Below are positions 51,423 to 63,566 of a DNA stretch of 64,000 nt, piece by piece; position 1 is the stretch's first letter; every line of letters starts with the position of its first letter. Below the pieces are notes generated by a model. That model was not told where the DNA came from and made no database searches. It saw only the letters and a list, made by a program, of their open reading frames with translations. The translations under genes were made by a program, and so were the position numbers. The stretch is from Mesostigma viride (Eukaryota > Streptophyta > Mesostigmatophyceae > Mesostigmatales > Mesostigmataceae): assembly GCA_009746045.1 (NCBI GenBank), contig RPFO01001805.1, positions 26,814 to 90,813 on the forward strand, written 5' to 3'.

Positions 51423-52572
51423 ATCCTTGCTGGGGCGTTAGCTAGACGCTCCAACTACTCTAATTGCGACAACATGATGGTGCAAGAGGATGCTTTTGCC
51501 TCCCCTGCTATAGAACAATGCTTTCACAACACACACTTTGCACAGTCTGATGATGAAGCCGCACATGCGGAATTTATTGAGAAAGTTAATACAATTACAA
51601 CACGTTGATAGTCTCAATATCGATGCACTCCATGCTCACGAGCCCGCAGTTAGGCAGCGCTCCATGACATGCTACCGGCCTTGCTCCCAAGGAAAGGGAG
51701 AAACACGAAGGCCACTAACGAGAGCCTCGAAGAGACTACACGCTGCGTGAGAGTCCTCTTCGACTATGAACCAAACCATTCGTCATGCCACACGCATGAC
51801 ACACGCCACACTTGTCAGTCCAGCCAGGAATGCCAAAACTATCTTGCTGCCTGAACCATGCAAATAGAAACCGCATTCCAGTTGCCGTCCTGGCTTTCTA
51901 CCACACATGCCAACAAAAGCAGGAAGGCATCCCGACAAATCTAAATTGCTACCCTGTTGCCGATCTCATCTCCTAGAGGCTCCGGCATTTCTGTCCCTGG
52001 GAATGTCCGGCATTGAGTCACGTCCACCAAGGTCGAAGCATAATATCCTTCAGACAATCTGCACGCTCACACCTTGCGTGTGAGTGGCCCAGCAAACATT
52101 GCGTCTAATCGTTCCTTTCTAGAAGAAATCCCTTTGTAGGGCTGCCAGCGATTTCGCATTCATTCCAGCGATCTGGCTCCGCACCGCAAATTGTCCTTTT
52201 CCATTTTCTGTCCAGTCCTCATAACGTTGACCCGCTATTCTACACCACAAAGACACCTGGCCTGTCAATAGCCTCGGCGCTGTTGAAGTCCAGCAGTCCA
52301 GCTTCAGCTCCAGCTGTCCACTAACACGCGTATGATCCTCTCGACGCTGCGCACTTGTGCTGCCGTCCGCTCAAGTCAGTGCTGCGCGCCCAGCTGTGCC
52401 TGGCCCGGCGCGCGTGCACGTACACTTTCGTCCGCTCTTATGCTGCAAGTGCTAGTGTCCCCCCCGGTCACTAGCCTTTGTCGAAAATGCGTAGAAAACA
52501 AATTCCTTGCGCACGTCACCGGTCTTGTGCATAGTGGGCGCCGCCCGGATGACATAGCTCGCGTCCGTGACA
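51423..52572 (-). repeat. Long terminal region (Y), 3' copy of element B
   Basis: About 1,150 bp, starting TGTCACGGACG. It lacks roughly 100 bp at its end relative to the 5' copy and copy A (joins GGATA directly to ATCATGGG, with short microhomology). Confidence 0.8.
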
Positions 52573-52574
52573 GC

Positions 52575-52717
52575 TGTCGCGTCTGCGTGCCACAATCTCC
52601 GGCGCCACCATGGCGGCTGGCCACTCAGCTTAATTTGGTAAAACCCAAATGAGCTGAGCTGACGTGCCTGCCTTAACTGCATGCCCTGTGGGGTGGGCGA
52701 GGACCTGTCCCATGATT
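52575..52717 (-). repeat. Module X, inner copy of element B
   Basis: 143 bp between the purine tract after the polyprotein stop and the long terminal region, in the same place as in copy A. Confidence 0.8.
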
Positions 52718-52809
52718 CCCCCCCTCGCTGGCGACCGGCCCCATCACGAAGACAGCGATCGTACCAAGACAAGGGCAGCGGTGACCGCAGTCAAGCTGCG
52801 GGAGGTAAA

Positions 52810-52960
52810 CTGCGCAGCGGTGCACACTGGACAAAACCAATCCCCCTCCGGAATGCTGGTGACCACTGGCTGCAAGCACTGCATGTGCCAACCACAGTTA
52901 CACTGATCACACAATAACATGGACTCCGCCTGATCGACCCGGTGACAAACCTGACACTGG
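52810..52960 (-). other. PHD finger at the C-terminus of the polyprotein
   Basis: CQVCHRVDQAESMLLCDQC, then NCGWHMQCLQ, then WFCPVC: a C4-H-C3 pattern with the conserved Trp two residues before the last cysteine pair. PHD fingers usually read histone H3 tails. It lies after the integrase core and its GPY-like region, a place where other Ty3 elements carry a chromodomain that guides insertion. Confidence 0.85.
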
Positions 52961-55900
52961 GCGTCCTTGACTCGGCGAGACGTGTGCGGTTGGAGGTCGT
53001 GGACCAAATTGGGCAGCGAGCAGGGACTGAGATTGCTGAGGTTGTCAGTCGTACGGCTCCCGTCGGCGCCCTCCAAAATTGCCACTCCCGATGGTTTGAT
53101 AGCCACAATGCGCAAAATGGTGGGCCCCGCCTCCACATCCAAAGTGTGCTTCAGCTGAGTGCGCAGGAAAACATACTGCCCTGGCCTAAACCGCAGCTGG
53201 CGAGCCATGTATGCGCCCCCCCGGCGCTGAGCGTAACGCAGGGAGTCCCTGTGCTGAGCAATGAACAAGTTGTTCATCGCGATGGGCATGACCTTCTTAA
53301 AAGTCTCTGCCCTGGCCAGCACCTCAACCAAAAATTGCTGAGCGTTGTCGAAGGCCATGGGTTCGGGGTGCGCAACCTGTGCCTCCGTAGGCAAAAGAGG
53401 ATTACGCCCGAACAGAAGGAAATACGGGGAGAAGGTAGCGAGAGACTCCTGGGGAGACATGCGATAACCCATGGCAATCCATGCCAACTCGCGATCCCAC
53501 CTGGCCGACTCCGGCACCTGCAGGCTCCACTTGCGCAGCGCCTGCTTGACGGTCTGCACCAATCTCTCAGCCAAACCATTGGCCTGAGGATGCTCCCGAG
53601 AAGTGCGACGGTGATCAATAAGACATCCATCCAGCAACTCCTGGAACTCACCCCTGAACTCACCACCCTGGTCCGTGACTACCTCCGCGGGAGCCCCAAA
53701 CCTGGTGATGATGTCTGCAAAATGCTTCGCTGTGGTAGCGGCATGCTTGTCAGCAATGGGGATCAACTCAACCCATTTGCTAAAGCTCTCCACGCATACC
53801 ATGACATAGAGGTTGCCGTCAGGGCTCTCCTGAAACGGCCCGCACAGATCGACGTGCCAGCGATAAAACAAGCCCTTGATGGGAAGCGACATCAGCTCCT
53901 TGGCACCATGATCTGCGCTAAAGTTAGCCTTGGTTCGAGCACACGGGACACAGCTGGCCACTACCTGGGCCACTGTGTGTCGCATGTTATTCCACCAATA
54001 GCTGGTCCGTACGAGGCTGAGCGTGCGATTGCCACCCAAGTGACCATACCGCTCGTGGTACGCCTGCACTATAGCAACGCGCTTGTCAGGCGGTGGGACG
54101 ACCACCCTACGCTTGCCCAACAGCTTGTACAAAACCCCATCTTCCCAACCATAGGTTGCAGCCCTGTGCTGCACCCTGTTCAACTCCGTCGCCTTCTGAG
54201 CAGGAGTCCAATCGACTGGAGTAGGAGTCAAGACAGCACCCTGCACTTGCTCCAAAACTCGACCATCTAGCCAGATATCAGCGGTGTAGCAATCAGCAAG
54301 AGAGCTACGCGCTAAGAGAGCCTGCACAGCGATCAGCTGCTGCAGAGAAGGATCAATGTCAAAGGACAGAGACCTACCCTCTTCCATAGCGCACACAGCT
54401 TTGGATGGCGTGAATGGCGACGGCCGCACCGGGTCGTCGCTGATGCCGAAGTCCGCCACAGAGTACTCGACACTGCGCCACCACGCCTCCTCCTCATCGT
54501 CGGCCGCATACCCAGCAGCGTTCACAAAGACCACAGAACCCGACGAGCCCTCGGCACCCATGGCCCGGGCTCCAGTGTGGTCAACAGTGGTAGGCATGGC
54601 GTATCGGGATAGCACATCGGCGTTGACATGGTCCTTGCCGGCCCGATGCACAATGGTCATGTGGTACTCCTGGATAATCATGGCCCATCGGGCGAGCTTA
54701 CCCGTCAGGTTGGTGTTGGTCATTAGCCACTGAAGCGGCTGGTGGTCTGTCACCAGAGTAAACACGCGCCCAAATAAATACGGGCGAAAGTGCTTGATGG
54801 CCCACACCACAGCCAGTGCCTCCCCCTCATAGGAAGAATACCGGCTCTCCGCTGGGTTGTTGCTGCGACTAGCATAAGCAATAACGTGCTCGCGCCCATC
54901 ACCATCCTTTTGCGCCAAGACCGCACCCAGTCCTACCTTGGACCAGTCGGTATATAACACAAATGGCAAAGCATAGTCAGGGGCGCGCAGAATCGGGCCG
55001 ACGTGAGCTCCTGCTTGATTGTCTCGATGGCGCGTTGCTGTGCGGGACCCCACGCCCACACGCACCCCTTCTTGAGTAACTCGGTCAAGGGCTTCACCTT
55101 GCTGCTGAAGTTCTCAATGTAACCTCGGTAATAGCCAGCCAAACCCAAATACGCCCGCACCCCTGAGACATCCGTGGGTACGGCGGCCTGCGCAATGGAT
55201 TCGACCTTGGCGGCATCAGGCGTCCGGCCACCCGGCACAATCTGATGACCAAGGAATGAGAGGGTCCGCTGGGCGAACTTGCACTTCTCAGGGTGCAGCC
55301 GCATATTATGCTCCTCGAGAGCCAAGCGAACCTGCTCCAAGTGCGCCAGGTGCTCCTCAAATGTCGCGCTAAAGACGATTACATCATCAATGTAACAAGC
55401 GGCGAAAGGAAGACCTGCAAGCACTTTGTCCATAGCTCGTTGGAAAACAGCACTAGCGTTGCGGTGCCCAAAGGGCATGCGCACCCACTCATACAAATTG
55501 CCGCCCCCCAGAATGCAAGCTTCCGCTGATCCTCCGGCGCAACTGCGATCTGATGAAAGCCGCTACGCAGGTCCAGCGAGGACACAAACTTCACATGAGG
55601 AGATATCTTATCCAGGACATCATCCACACGTGGCATGGGGTAACGGTCCACGGGTGTGTGTGCATTCAGCAACCGCAGATCGGTGGCCATGCGCATACCC
55701 GTCCATGCCCCGGTGATAGCGTCCTTCTTGGGCGCAACGACAACGGCAGCAGCATAGCTGGAGGAAGATTGCCTGATGATACCGGCATCCTCTAACTCCT
55801 TGCATTGCTCGGCTACAAAATCCAACTCGGCCTGACTCAGGCGATGCTGGCGTCGGAACAAAGGAGTGTCAGTGTCCAATGGAACACGCATGGTCCCACC

Positions 55901-56329
55901 ATTGAAACACCCCAGTTCATCACTTGTGAAAGCGAAGGCCCCCCTTGCAGTGCCTAGCCACTTTAGCATGGCTGAGCGCTGCGCATCAGAAAGGTGTTCG
56001 CCAATAGCCCAGGGGTGCGTATCCGCGGGATCACCCACAGCTACCGCATGTGCCTCAAGATGCGGCGCCCTAGCCGCATCGTCGTGGAACAAGGAAAAGG
56101 CTGCCACACCTGGTGTGACACCCACCGCCGGAGCCTCGCGTGCCGCACGGTGTATTACCCGATGCAGCGTGGGCTCGCCGGCCAGCACGGTGCTGGTCAG
56201 CAGGGCGGTCATGAGAATGATAGTCCACACCTGTCGCAGACGCCACCCCCATGCTGATGAAGTCCCCGTCGCTGCAGGGCGCTTCAGTTTGGCTGCGCGC
56301 GCCTCAACCTGCTGAGGCGGATTGGCTGG

Positions 56330-57345
56330 GGACGCCCCCCCAGACTGGCGCACGGCAACCGATGCAAGCAGCACATACCCGACCTGCAACACCGACATAG
56401 CCTGGCCTATCAAAGACCAGCGCTCACTCTCGAGCACGCCCGGCAGCGCCGAGGCCCCGACATGAAAACCCATGCTGGCCTCACGAAATTCTGCGGGTGG
56501 CTGCACCAACAGACCGGTGGTAGTGTCCCAAACGAGACCCTTACCCCGATCACGGTATGCTGTCGACCCTTGGTAACTGACCAGGGTCGGCAGTGCACAC
56601 ATGGGGCTCCCGACCCGGTTGACGCGTGCATACGGTGGGCGATCCTCGCTATCCACCTTCTGCGTGACTAGGTGGGAAGGCAATGCTACCTCCGCAGACA
56701 CACTCGGATGCTGCCTTGCGACGGCCCCTAAGACCGCCTGCACACCGGTCGCACACGCCACGTTGGTCCAATAGGCACGCAAACGATGCGTGAGCCCACC
56801 CAGCCCTGCGTTGTCACACACGATGGGCTCCCCCAGGAGTGCCACGATTGTAGCCCAGTCCTCCCGCACCGCCTGATGTGGGCTGTCACCCGCCACAACG
56901 TTCTCAAACAGATACGCAGGCGGATGGGGCTGACGCGACTGCAACAGTCCCACCACACGCAACAGTTCCCAGAACAGCGCGCTACGCGGATCGGCTAGCC
57001 CCCGCCCTTGCCCTGCCTGGCTCAGGCCCTGGCACTCCCAACCCGCAATTACCAAGTCGATGGCATGATGCCTGCGCAACAACTGCTGCACCTGCACCTC
57101 ACCGATGGCTCGGATATCTTGAGGACATTCCCCAAACGGGTCACGCCATGCTGATGGCGGAAACTGCGCGGGATACTCTCGCGACAACACGCCACAGTGA
57201 CTGAAGTACACCTGACGCGCCTTGTGCGATGGCTCTACCGCGATGAGTTTACGGCACACGCCGCCTGCGGCCAAAAAGCCTGCAATGCCCCCTCCGATCC
57301 CCGCAAACAGTTCCAACACTACCGCACCCTTGGCAAAATCAGGGG
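56330..57345 (-). other. Cytosine-5 DNA methyltransferase domain in the polyprotein
   Basis: Motif I LELFAGIGGGIAGF binds S-adenosylmethionine (57,285-57,330). Motif IV is AGWECQGLSQAG with the catalytic Cys-Gln (about 57,030). Motif VI is FENVV (about 56,905). Motif VIII-like HRLRAYWTN (about 56,775) resembles the RxRYFWxN of DNMT3/DRM enzymes. LPTLVSY and SLIGQAMSVLQVGY fit motifs IX and X. All motifs are in the canonical order. The usual Pro before Cys is Glu here. It is copied intact in B, while copy A lacks motif I. Confidence 0.85.
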
Positions 57346-60300
57346 CCTGCGGTAAGATTGCAGCAGAAAAATTACCTTGGGCCTCCGAGACACCCGGTTG
57401 CACCAAAGTGAGGCCATGGCTGGCCATCTGAGGAATGGTGATGACGGCTTCAGTCACCCGCTTGCGCATAGCCAGCTGCCGCGTGGACGTCACAGCATCC
57501 AGCGACCACTGCGTGCGCATCTTGGCAATGCTCGCCGTTGGCTGAGGCAGCACCGTCCGATGCTTGTCCCACGCCGATGAGCCCGCCGCCCGTACCTCCA
57601 CCATGCTGACCTCCACCACGCCCGCAGCCGCGGAAGGGTTGAGGCGTGCAGCCCCGGCTGAAGAACTGAAGCATGAGACCGGCACACTGGCCCGCTTCAG
57701 GCCAGCCCCATCCCAATCAGGGATGTAAGATGCCTCCTCCGCCCTATAGTCCACCTGAACCATGGCGCGAGCAAGGACATCCACCCCGAGTAGTGCGGAA
57801 TATCCACACTTGTTGACCACCAGCGCATACGCGGACACGGTGGTCATGCTAGAGGCGCGCAACGGATTGAAAATCACGTTGACTTTAACCGCCGTCATAG
57901 CGTACGGCTTACTAGCCGGACCCTGCCAACCTGACACAGACACGGGGCTTTCTACTAAGCCACCGTTCTCGTAGGTCAGGTTCAGCATGGTGGCCAAGTC
58001 TGTGCTGATGACTAGCGGCTGAGCACCGCTATCAAGCTTGACTGCGCCAACCAACGGACATGTCACCATGTCGCTCCATACATCTCCACAGGCTCCAACT
58101 GCTTGGAACGCTATGGACGGCTCACCATTGGGGTATGGAACTACCGTGGGAACCTGGGGAACTGCACTAGTGCGCTGCTGGCTACTTGTGCTGACCACTC
58201 CCGCTTGCACCACGGGCACTGCGGCTTCTACCGGCTGACGCCCGTAGGTGACGGACTCAGAATTGCGCAAGGTGCGCACATCATGCCCATCTGCGAACAA
58301 CTGGATCTCGGACACAACCGACCCCAGCCACTCAACCCCCTTCTGCCCGAAGGTGTCGACCACCTGCCGTGCTGAAAACATGGGTACGTCCACAATGAAC
58401 GGCATTGGGTACACAGGCGCCAATCGCCTACGCTGCTCCAGCCCAGCAGGGTTCGCATGCTCAAAAGCAGATTGCACCCCAGCCAGCGGCATGGAAAAGG
58501 ACGCGGGCAACTGCCCGGCAGGCAACATGGGTGCCTGCTGAAAAGAAAGCGGGCTGCGTGCCTGCTTGCCTTTGGTAGCCTCCGCAGCGTTGATCTCGAC
58601 GTCACCCGGCATGGGCGCCCAGAATGGGTCCTCCCGGTACACCGTCGCGAATTGGTTGGGGGGCGCCGTCGCCTCCTCACCATGCTTGATGGCAGCCACC
58701 TGGGCTTCCATCGAGTCGGTCTTGCCCGCCATCTCGGCGAAGTGGACCGTCTTGATGCCCGCGGCTGGACACTTGTTCATCAGGTGCCACTTCGTGTCTG
58801 CCCCATGCGGCTTCGTGCAGCGGCTTGGACACTCGCGACTAAGGTGCCCATCCTTGTCGCAAAGGTAACATTTACCGCGTGACGGGGTGGGTGCGCCCAG
58901 CGCGCCTTGCACGCCCTGCGCCTCCTGAGTCCCATCCGATGACGGCGGACGACCGCCTCCGCCTCGACCACCACCGCGACCCCGACCACCGTAGCCACTG
59001 CCGCCGCCACCACGACTGACACCGCCGCTGCCACCCTGACCGCCACCGCCGCTGCCACCCTGACCGCCACCGCCGCTGCCCCCGTGACCGGCGTTGCCAC
59101 CACCCTGAGTGCCGACATATTCACCGCGCCCCGCACCAGGCAGCCGCTGGCCACCCTTGACCGCGATGGCCTTCTCCATCTCAGCCATCTTCTTGCGCAT
59201 CTCAGCCAGCTCAGACGAGATACCCTTCTCGCCTTCCGCACGCTTCCTGAGCAGCCGCTTGAATGCTGCACAGAGAGTCACCAAAGTCCACTCCCCACCG
59301 GGCGGCTCCGGAAGATCGATGGCCAGCAGGGGCACTGCACTCCGCCATAACCGGCAAGCCTTGGTCTGCGTATAATCAGGCACTTTGCCCGCAAACGCGA
59401 GAAGCCGGTCAAGGGAGAAAGCCGGATCCTCACCCTCGGCGACGGTGAACGCTCCATTCCATTCCGCGATGGCCTTGACGTGCTCAACTGGGTACTCCAG
59501 CCGCAGTTGCTGCCACAGCTGCTCTGCCGGGTCGACATCGAAGATGATCGAGTCGAGATCCGGTGTGCCCATGTCCGTGAGCGCAAACCATATGTCCGTG
59601 CGATGACATCGGTCCACGAGCGCTCGGTAATGCTGGACCAAAACCTGGACCTTCTTCTTGGTCAGGTCATGGAAAAAAAGGTGAATAAAATCCATCACCA
59701 TCTCATGGCGAAGAGGATACCCCGAGGCATAACGATAAGTGTTACAATGAGCTCGGAAGAGCTCATAGGCTTCCTCTAAAGTCGCACCCGTGCCTGCTGA
59801 GGTGAACTTCTCGCGAAGCTCCACCTTGGGCAGCGATGGCACACGAGTGGATTCGCCATGCACGCCGTACGGCATGCGGTGGGGTCGCTGGACGTCGTCG
59901 CCCTCACCCCATGGTATGCTGGCTACCTCCCGATCGACTTGGCCCCAGCCGAAGTCTGACCGAGTGCCGCCAAGCCTGGGCCGCCCTGCGGTGCCACCCA
60001 ACGGCGTTGCTGCCGCCGTCATGGGTGGCCGACCTGTGCTAAACAAGCCACCTGATGCTCCCCCCCTGGGGGCTGCACCATACCCGCCGCGCCACGATAA
60101 CGTGCCTTGGTTGGGTGCCCGTAGGTTCCCCCCAGCGTATAAGATGCGTCGGCAGTCGACCGGGTGCCTACCCGACCGACGTTCGGCTGCAGCTCGTCAT
60201 CCTGCGCCATTTCCCCGTCGCCCCGCCGTTGACCGCTTGGTCCGACGCGTGGCTGACTGGGCTCAACGTTGCGTAGTGGACCTGTCCCACTGCGCTCTTC

Positions 60301-60795
60301 GTCGAAGTGTCCGCGTTGGTCGCGCAGCGCCTCATGTCGCCGCGCTTCCTCGGCAGCGGCCTCCTCGTCGGCAGCCTGCCTGGCCTCGGCGTCGCGTTGG
60401 GCCGCAGCTTGGCAGGCGCGTGCAGCTTCCGTGGTTGCCTCCGCCTGCCGCCGTTGCTCAGCGCGCTCCGTAGCACGCCTCGCTTCAGCCGTAGATTCCG
60501 CGCGCTCCAAAGCAAGTCGCACAGTTTCTTCAACAAGCGTCGCCTGTTGCGATAACTGCGTCGCTTGCTGAGCTCGGAGTGCCGCCAGCTCTGCCGCTTG
60601 CTCTTGCAGCAGGCGCAGCACTTGGGTAAGAGCACCACCGTCCCCTGCCGAAGAAAGGGAAGGCGCTCCATTACCTAACAAAGCGGTGTCCGCACTAGTG
60701 CCGAGACGACCGCTGGGCGGGTCAGTTGCTTGACCGCCCGTAGCTGCCGGCGCTGACCCACCACTGCCTGATGCTGTGGGGTCAGTTCCTGACAT

Positions 60796-61067
60796 GTTGA
60801 TGGTGGTATCGACCCTGGAGAGCTCCTGCCCGTCGGTGTCGACGCCCGTGTTGGCACAGCCTGCGTGGCTTGCCAAAAACGCTGTGACCGACCTAGTGTG
60901 ATATGACATAAACTGCCACAACCACTACCAAGTAGCAACGGTCTAATCTGAAAGACTTAATGGTTGATCAGGCCACTATGTGTGCTAGTCTTCCCCAGAA
61001 AACTGCACACCGTCTCTCTTTGCTGAAATGAAAATGTTCCTTTGCAGATGGAGCTAGTCTCTTCGAG
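60796..61067 (-). other. Untranslated leader of copy B
   Basis: Between the 5' long terminal region and the Gag start. No primer-binding site matching a known tRNA end was identified with confidence; TGGTAGTGGTTGTGG (about 60,920-60,935) is a candidate only by its TGG start. Confidence 0.4.
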
Positions 61068-62315
61068 TAATGAAAAGAGGGCTCTCAGCCGAGGACAAGG
61101 AACTGTCCCTCGTGCCTGATGACCACCTTCTTGATCCCCTTGTGTACCGTCGCGTGCCGCGTTTGAATATCCTTGCTGGGGCGTTAGCTAGACGCTCCAA
61201 CTACTCTAATTGCGACAATATGATGGTGCAAGAGGGTGCTTTTGCCTCCCCTGCTATAGAACAATGCTTTCACAACACACACTTTGCACAGTCTGATGAT
61301 GAAGCCGCACATGCGGAATTTATTGAGAAAGTTAATACAATTACAACACGTTGATAGTCTCAATATCGATGCACTCCATGCTCACGAGCCCGCAGTTAGG
61401 CAGCGCTCCATGACATGCTACCGGCCTTGCTCCCAAGGAAAGGGAGAAACACGAAGGCCACTAACGAGAGACTCGAAGAGACTACACGCTGCGTGAGAGT
61501 CCTCTTCGACTATGAACCAAACCATTCGTCATGCCACACGCATGACACACGCCACACTTGTCAGTCCAGCCAGGAATGCCAAAACTATCTTGCTGCCTGA
61601 ACCATGCAAATAGAAACCGCATTCCAGTTGCCGTCCTGGCTTTCTACCACACATGCCAACAAAAGCAGGAAGGCATCCCGACAAATCTAAATTGCTACCC
61701 TGTTGCCGATCTCATCTCCTAGAGGCTCCGGCATTTCTGTCCCTGGGAATGTCCGACATTGAGTCACGTCCACAAGGTCGAAGCATAATATCCTTCAGAC
61801 AATCTGCACGCTCACACCTTGCGTGTGAGTGGCCCAGCAAACATTGCGTCTAATCGTTCCTTTCTAGAAGAAATCCCTTTGTAGGGCTGCCAGCGATTTC
61901 GCATTCATTCCAGCGATCTGGCTCCGCACCGCAAATTGTCCTTTTCCATTTTCTGTCCAGTCCTCATAACGTTGACCCGCTATTCTACACCACAAAGACA
62001 CCTGGCCTGTCAATAGCCTCGGCGCTGTTGAAGTCCAGCAGTCCAGCTTCAGCTCCAGCTGTCCACTAACACGCGTATGATCCTCTCGACGCTGCGCACT
62101 TGTGCTGCCGTCCGCTCAAGTCAGTGCTGCGCGCCCAGCTGTGCCTGGCCCGGCGCGCGTGCACGTACACTTTCGTCCGCTCTTATGCTGCAAGTGCTAG
62201 TGTCCCCCCCGGTCACTAGCCTTTGTCGAAAATGCGTAGAAAACAAATTCCTTGCGCACGTCACCGGTCTTGTGCATAGTGGGCGCCGCCCGGATGACAA
62301 GCTCGCTCCGTGACA
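61068..62315 (-). repeat. Long terminal region (Y), 5' copy of element B
   Basis: About 1,248 bp, starting TGTCACGGAGCG and ending near CTCTTTTCATTA, then the untranslated leader. It lacks module X on both sides, unlike the 3' end. Contains TTCTAGAA and a short ACTCGAAGAGACTA repeat that recurs in the leader. Confidence 0.75.
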
Positions 62316-62690
62316 TGGCGTCTCGACAGAGAGCATCTCTCTGCTACTGCCTAGGCATAGCATGGCGAAATTCTTAATGCAACGTCCATGGAGTCCCATT
62401 ATAGGCATGGCGTGGCTAAATTCTTAATGCAACATCCATGGGGGCCATTATGAGCGCACATGCGCGTGGGCCACATGCTAGGCTAAGCCTGACTAATCTA
62501 CACTACTGCTAACGACTAATCTACATTGCTGGAACGTTTGTTGTGATCTAATTCTAACATGTATAATAAGGTTCGCATTATTCATCCATCCTCAAAGCCT
62601 CTTGCTCGTTGACCACTTTCAGTTCCACAGAAGTAGTCAAGGATATTACTTGTCTAACTTACTGAGATAACTAACACAAATCACACACTT
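62316..62690. other. Flank of copy B with a short duplication
   Basis: AAATTCTTAATGCAAC followed by TCCATGG occurs twice (about 62,370 and 62,413). No gene. Confidence 0.4.
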
Positions 62691-62965
62691 ATCAAGGAGA
62701 CAATTATATTTCTTGATCAACGCATCTTCATTTCTGGCCTGCGCATGCGCTGGTTGTCTCCTTGATATTTCTTGATCAACGCATTGCGGTCCAATGTGGT
62801 GTGAGCAATTGTTTGTTAAGCCGCGGTATGATTGTGTGCACGAGTTTAATTCATCAACCCCGATGGATTCGATTGACTAGATTAAGTGAAGATAACGGCA
62901 GGCTCGAGCTACCATGGTCCGGATTCTCCCGATTTCTGGCCTGGCTGGTTGTCTCCTTGAGACAA
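62690..62965. repeat. SINE-like dispersed repeat, rearranged copies
   Basis: TATCAAGGAGACAA (62,692), GGTTGTCTCCTTGATATTTC (62,752) and a core from GATAACGGCAGG to GGTTGTCTCCTTGA (62,891-62,962) show two partial copies of the family, the second inserted or recombined near the first. Confidence 0.6.
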
Positions 62966-63349
62966 CTATGCATGCGTCTTGGACTGCCTCATACATGGAC
63001 TGCTACATGCATCCGTCTTTGACTGCCATGCAGGACAAGACGCGGTGGAAGAAGATTGTCAAGGCGCACACGCCTGACCCTGTGGGCAAGCCCCCTCCCC
63101 CCAAGCGGAGGAGGCGTTTTGAAGTAGTGTAGTTATGATTTCTAGATAGCTTAGAGTTAGGATCGTTCGATCACGCGGCTTCCTCCACCCCATCCATCAT
63201 CATGAATATGTGCTAACATGATCTCCCCACGGAGCATGTTATAACTTAATTTAATTTAATTTAATTTAGTTTTTAATATGCATGCCTGAGATGACTAATT
63301 AAAATCCTGCTAGCTCCCTTTGGGGATCATGAGCAAAATATAATCGCGA
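62966..63349 (+). other. Possible protein C-terminus, otherwise non-coding
   Basis: A frame ending at 63,132 (TRWKKIVKAHTPDP then PPPPKRRRRFEVV) is strongly basic and ends in a nuclear-localisation-like stretch. It looks like the tail of a broken gene but has no recognisable domain or clear start. AT-rich repeats (TTTAATTTAATTTAA, about 63,250) follow. Confidence 0.25.
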
Positions 63350-63566
63350 CGGATGGATGGATGGATGGATGGATGGATGGATGATGGATGGATGGATTGG
63401 ATGGATGGATGATGTGATGGATGGGATGGATGGATGGATGGATGGATGGATGGATGATGGATGGATGGATGGATGGATGGATGGATGGATGGATGATGAT
63501 GGATGGATGGATGGATGGATGGATGGATGGATGGATGATGGATGGATTGGATGGATGGATGGATGG
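63350..63566. repeat. GATG tetranucleotide tract
   Basis: About 217 bp of GATG with GATGATGG and GGATTGG interruptions, preceded by a diverged copy of the leader repeat seen at 41,770. The Asp/Gly/Trp/Met frames here are artefacts. Confidence 0.85.

Larger units (their letters stand above)
52744..60795 (-). pseudogene. Polyprotein of copy B: Gag-PR-DNMT-RT-RH-IN-PHD, three frameshifts
   Basis: Likely start ATG at 60,795 (MSGTDPTASG; an earlier ATG is at 60,909). Gag has an Ala/Glu/Arg coiled coil, then a capsid-like region, a Gly-rich stretch and a zinc knuckle CYLCDKDGHLSREC (about 58,830-58,870). The protease has VKLDSGAQPLVIS (about 58,030). The methyltransferase follows (57,340-56,330), then a hydrophobic segment, RT (YIDD at about 55,390), RNase H (LYTDWSKVG), integrase (HHCC; HVDLCGPF; TDQGGEF) and PHD. 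Frame breaks: G run near 60,030, one G missing near 55,508 (six versus seven in copy A), one A missing near 54,996. Correcting three missing bases gives 2,685 codons. Confidence 0.85.
51280..62315 (-). mobile_element. Copy B: Ty3/gypsy element encoding a DNA methyltransferase and PHD finger, 11.0 kb
   Basis: Reading on the minus strand it starts TGTCACGGAGCG (62,315) and ends GACGCGACA (51,280), TG..CA ends, flanked by TGGC on both sides (62,316-62,319 and 51,276-51,279). The order is long terminal region, leader, Gag, protease, methyltransferase, RT, RNase H, integrase, PHD, purine tract, module X, long terminal region, module X. It is near-identical to copy A where they overlap, so both inserted recently. 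Confidence 0.85.

Noticed and set aside
60000..60060. Programmed -1 frameshift in the copy B Gag
   Set aside because: The shift is in the middle of Gag, before the zinc knuckle, not at a Gag/Pol border. The G run gives no good heptamer in the right phase, and other single-base losses occur in the same element.
51280..62315. DIRS/PAT-type element with split direct repeats
   Set aside because: The X-Y-X layout recalls split repeats, but the polyprotein has a clear HHCC/DDE integrase and protease and no tyrosine recombinase.
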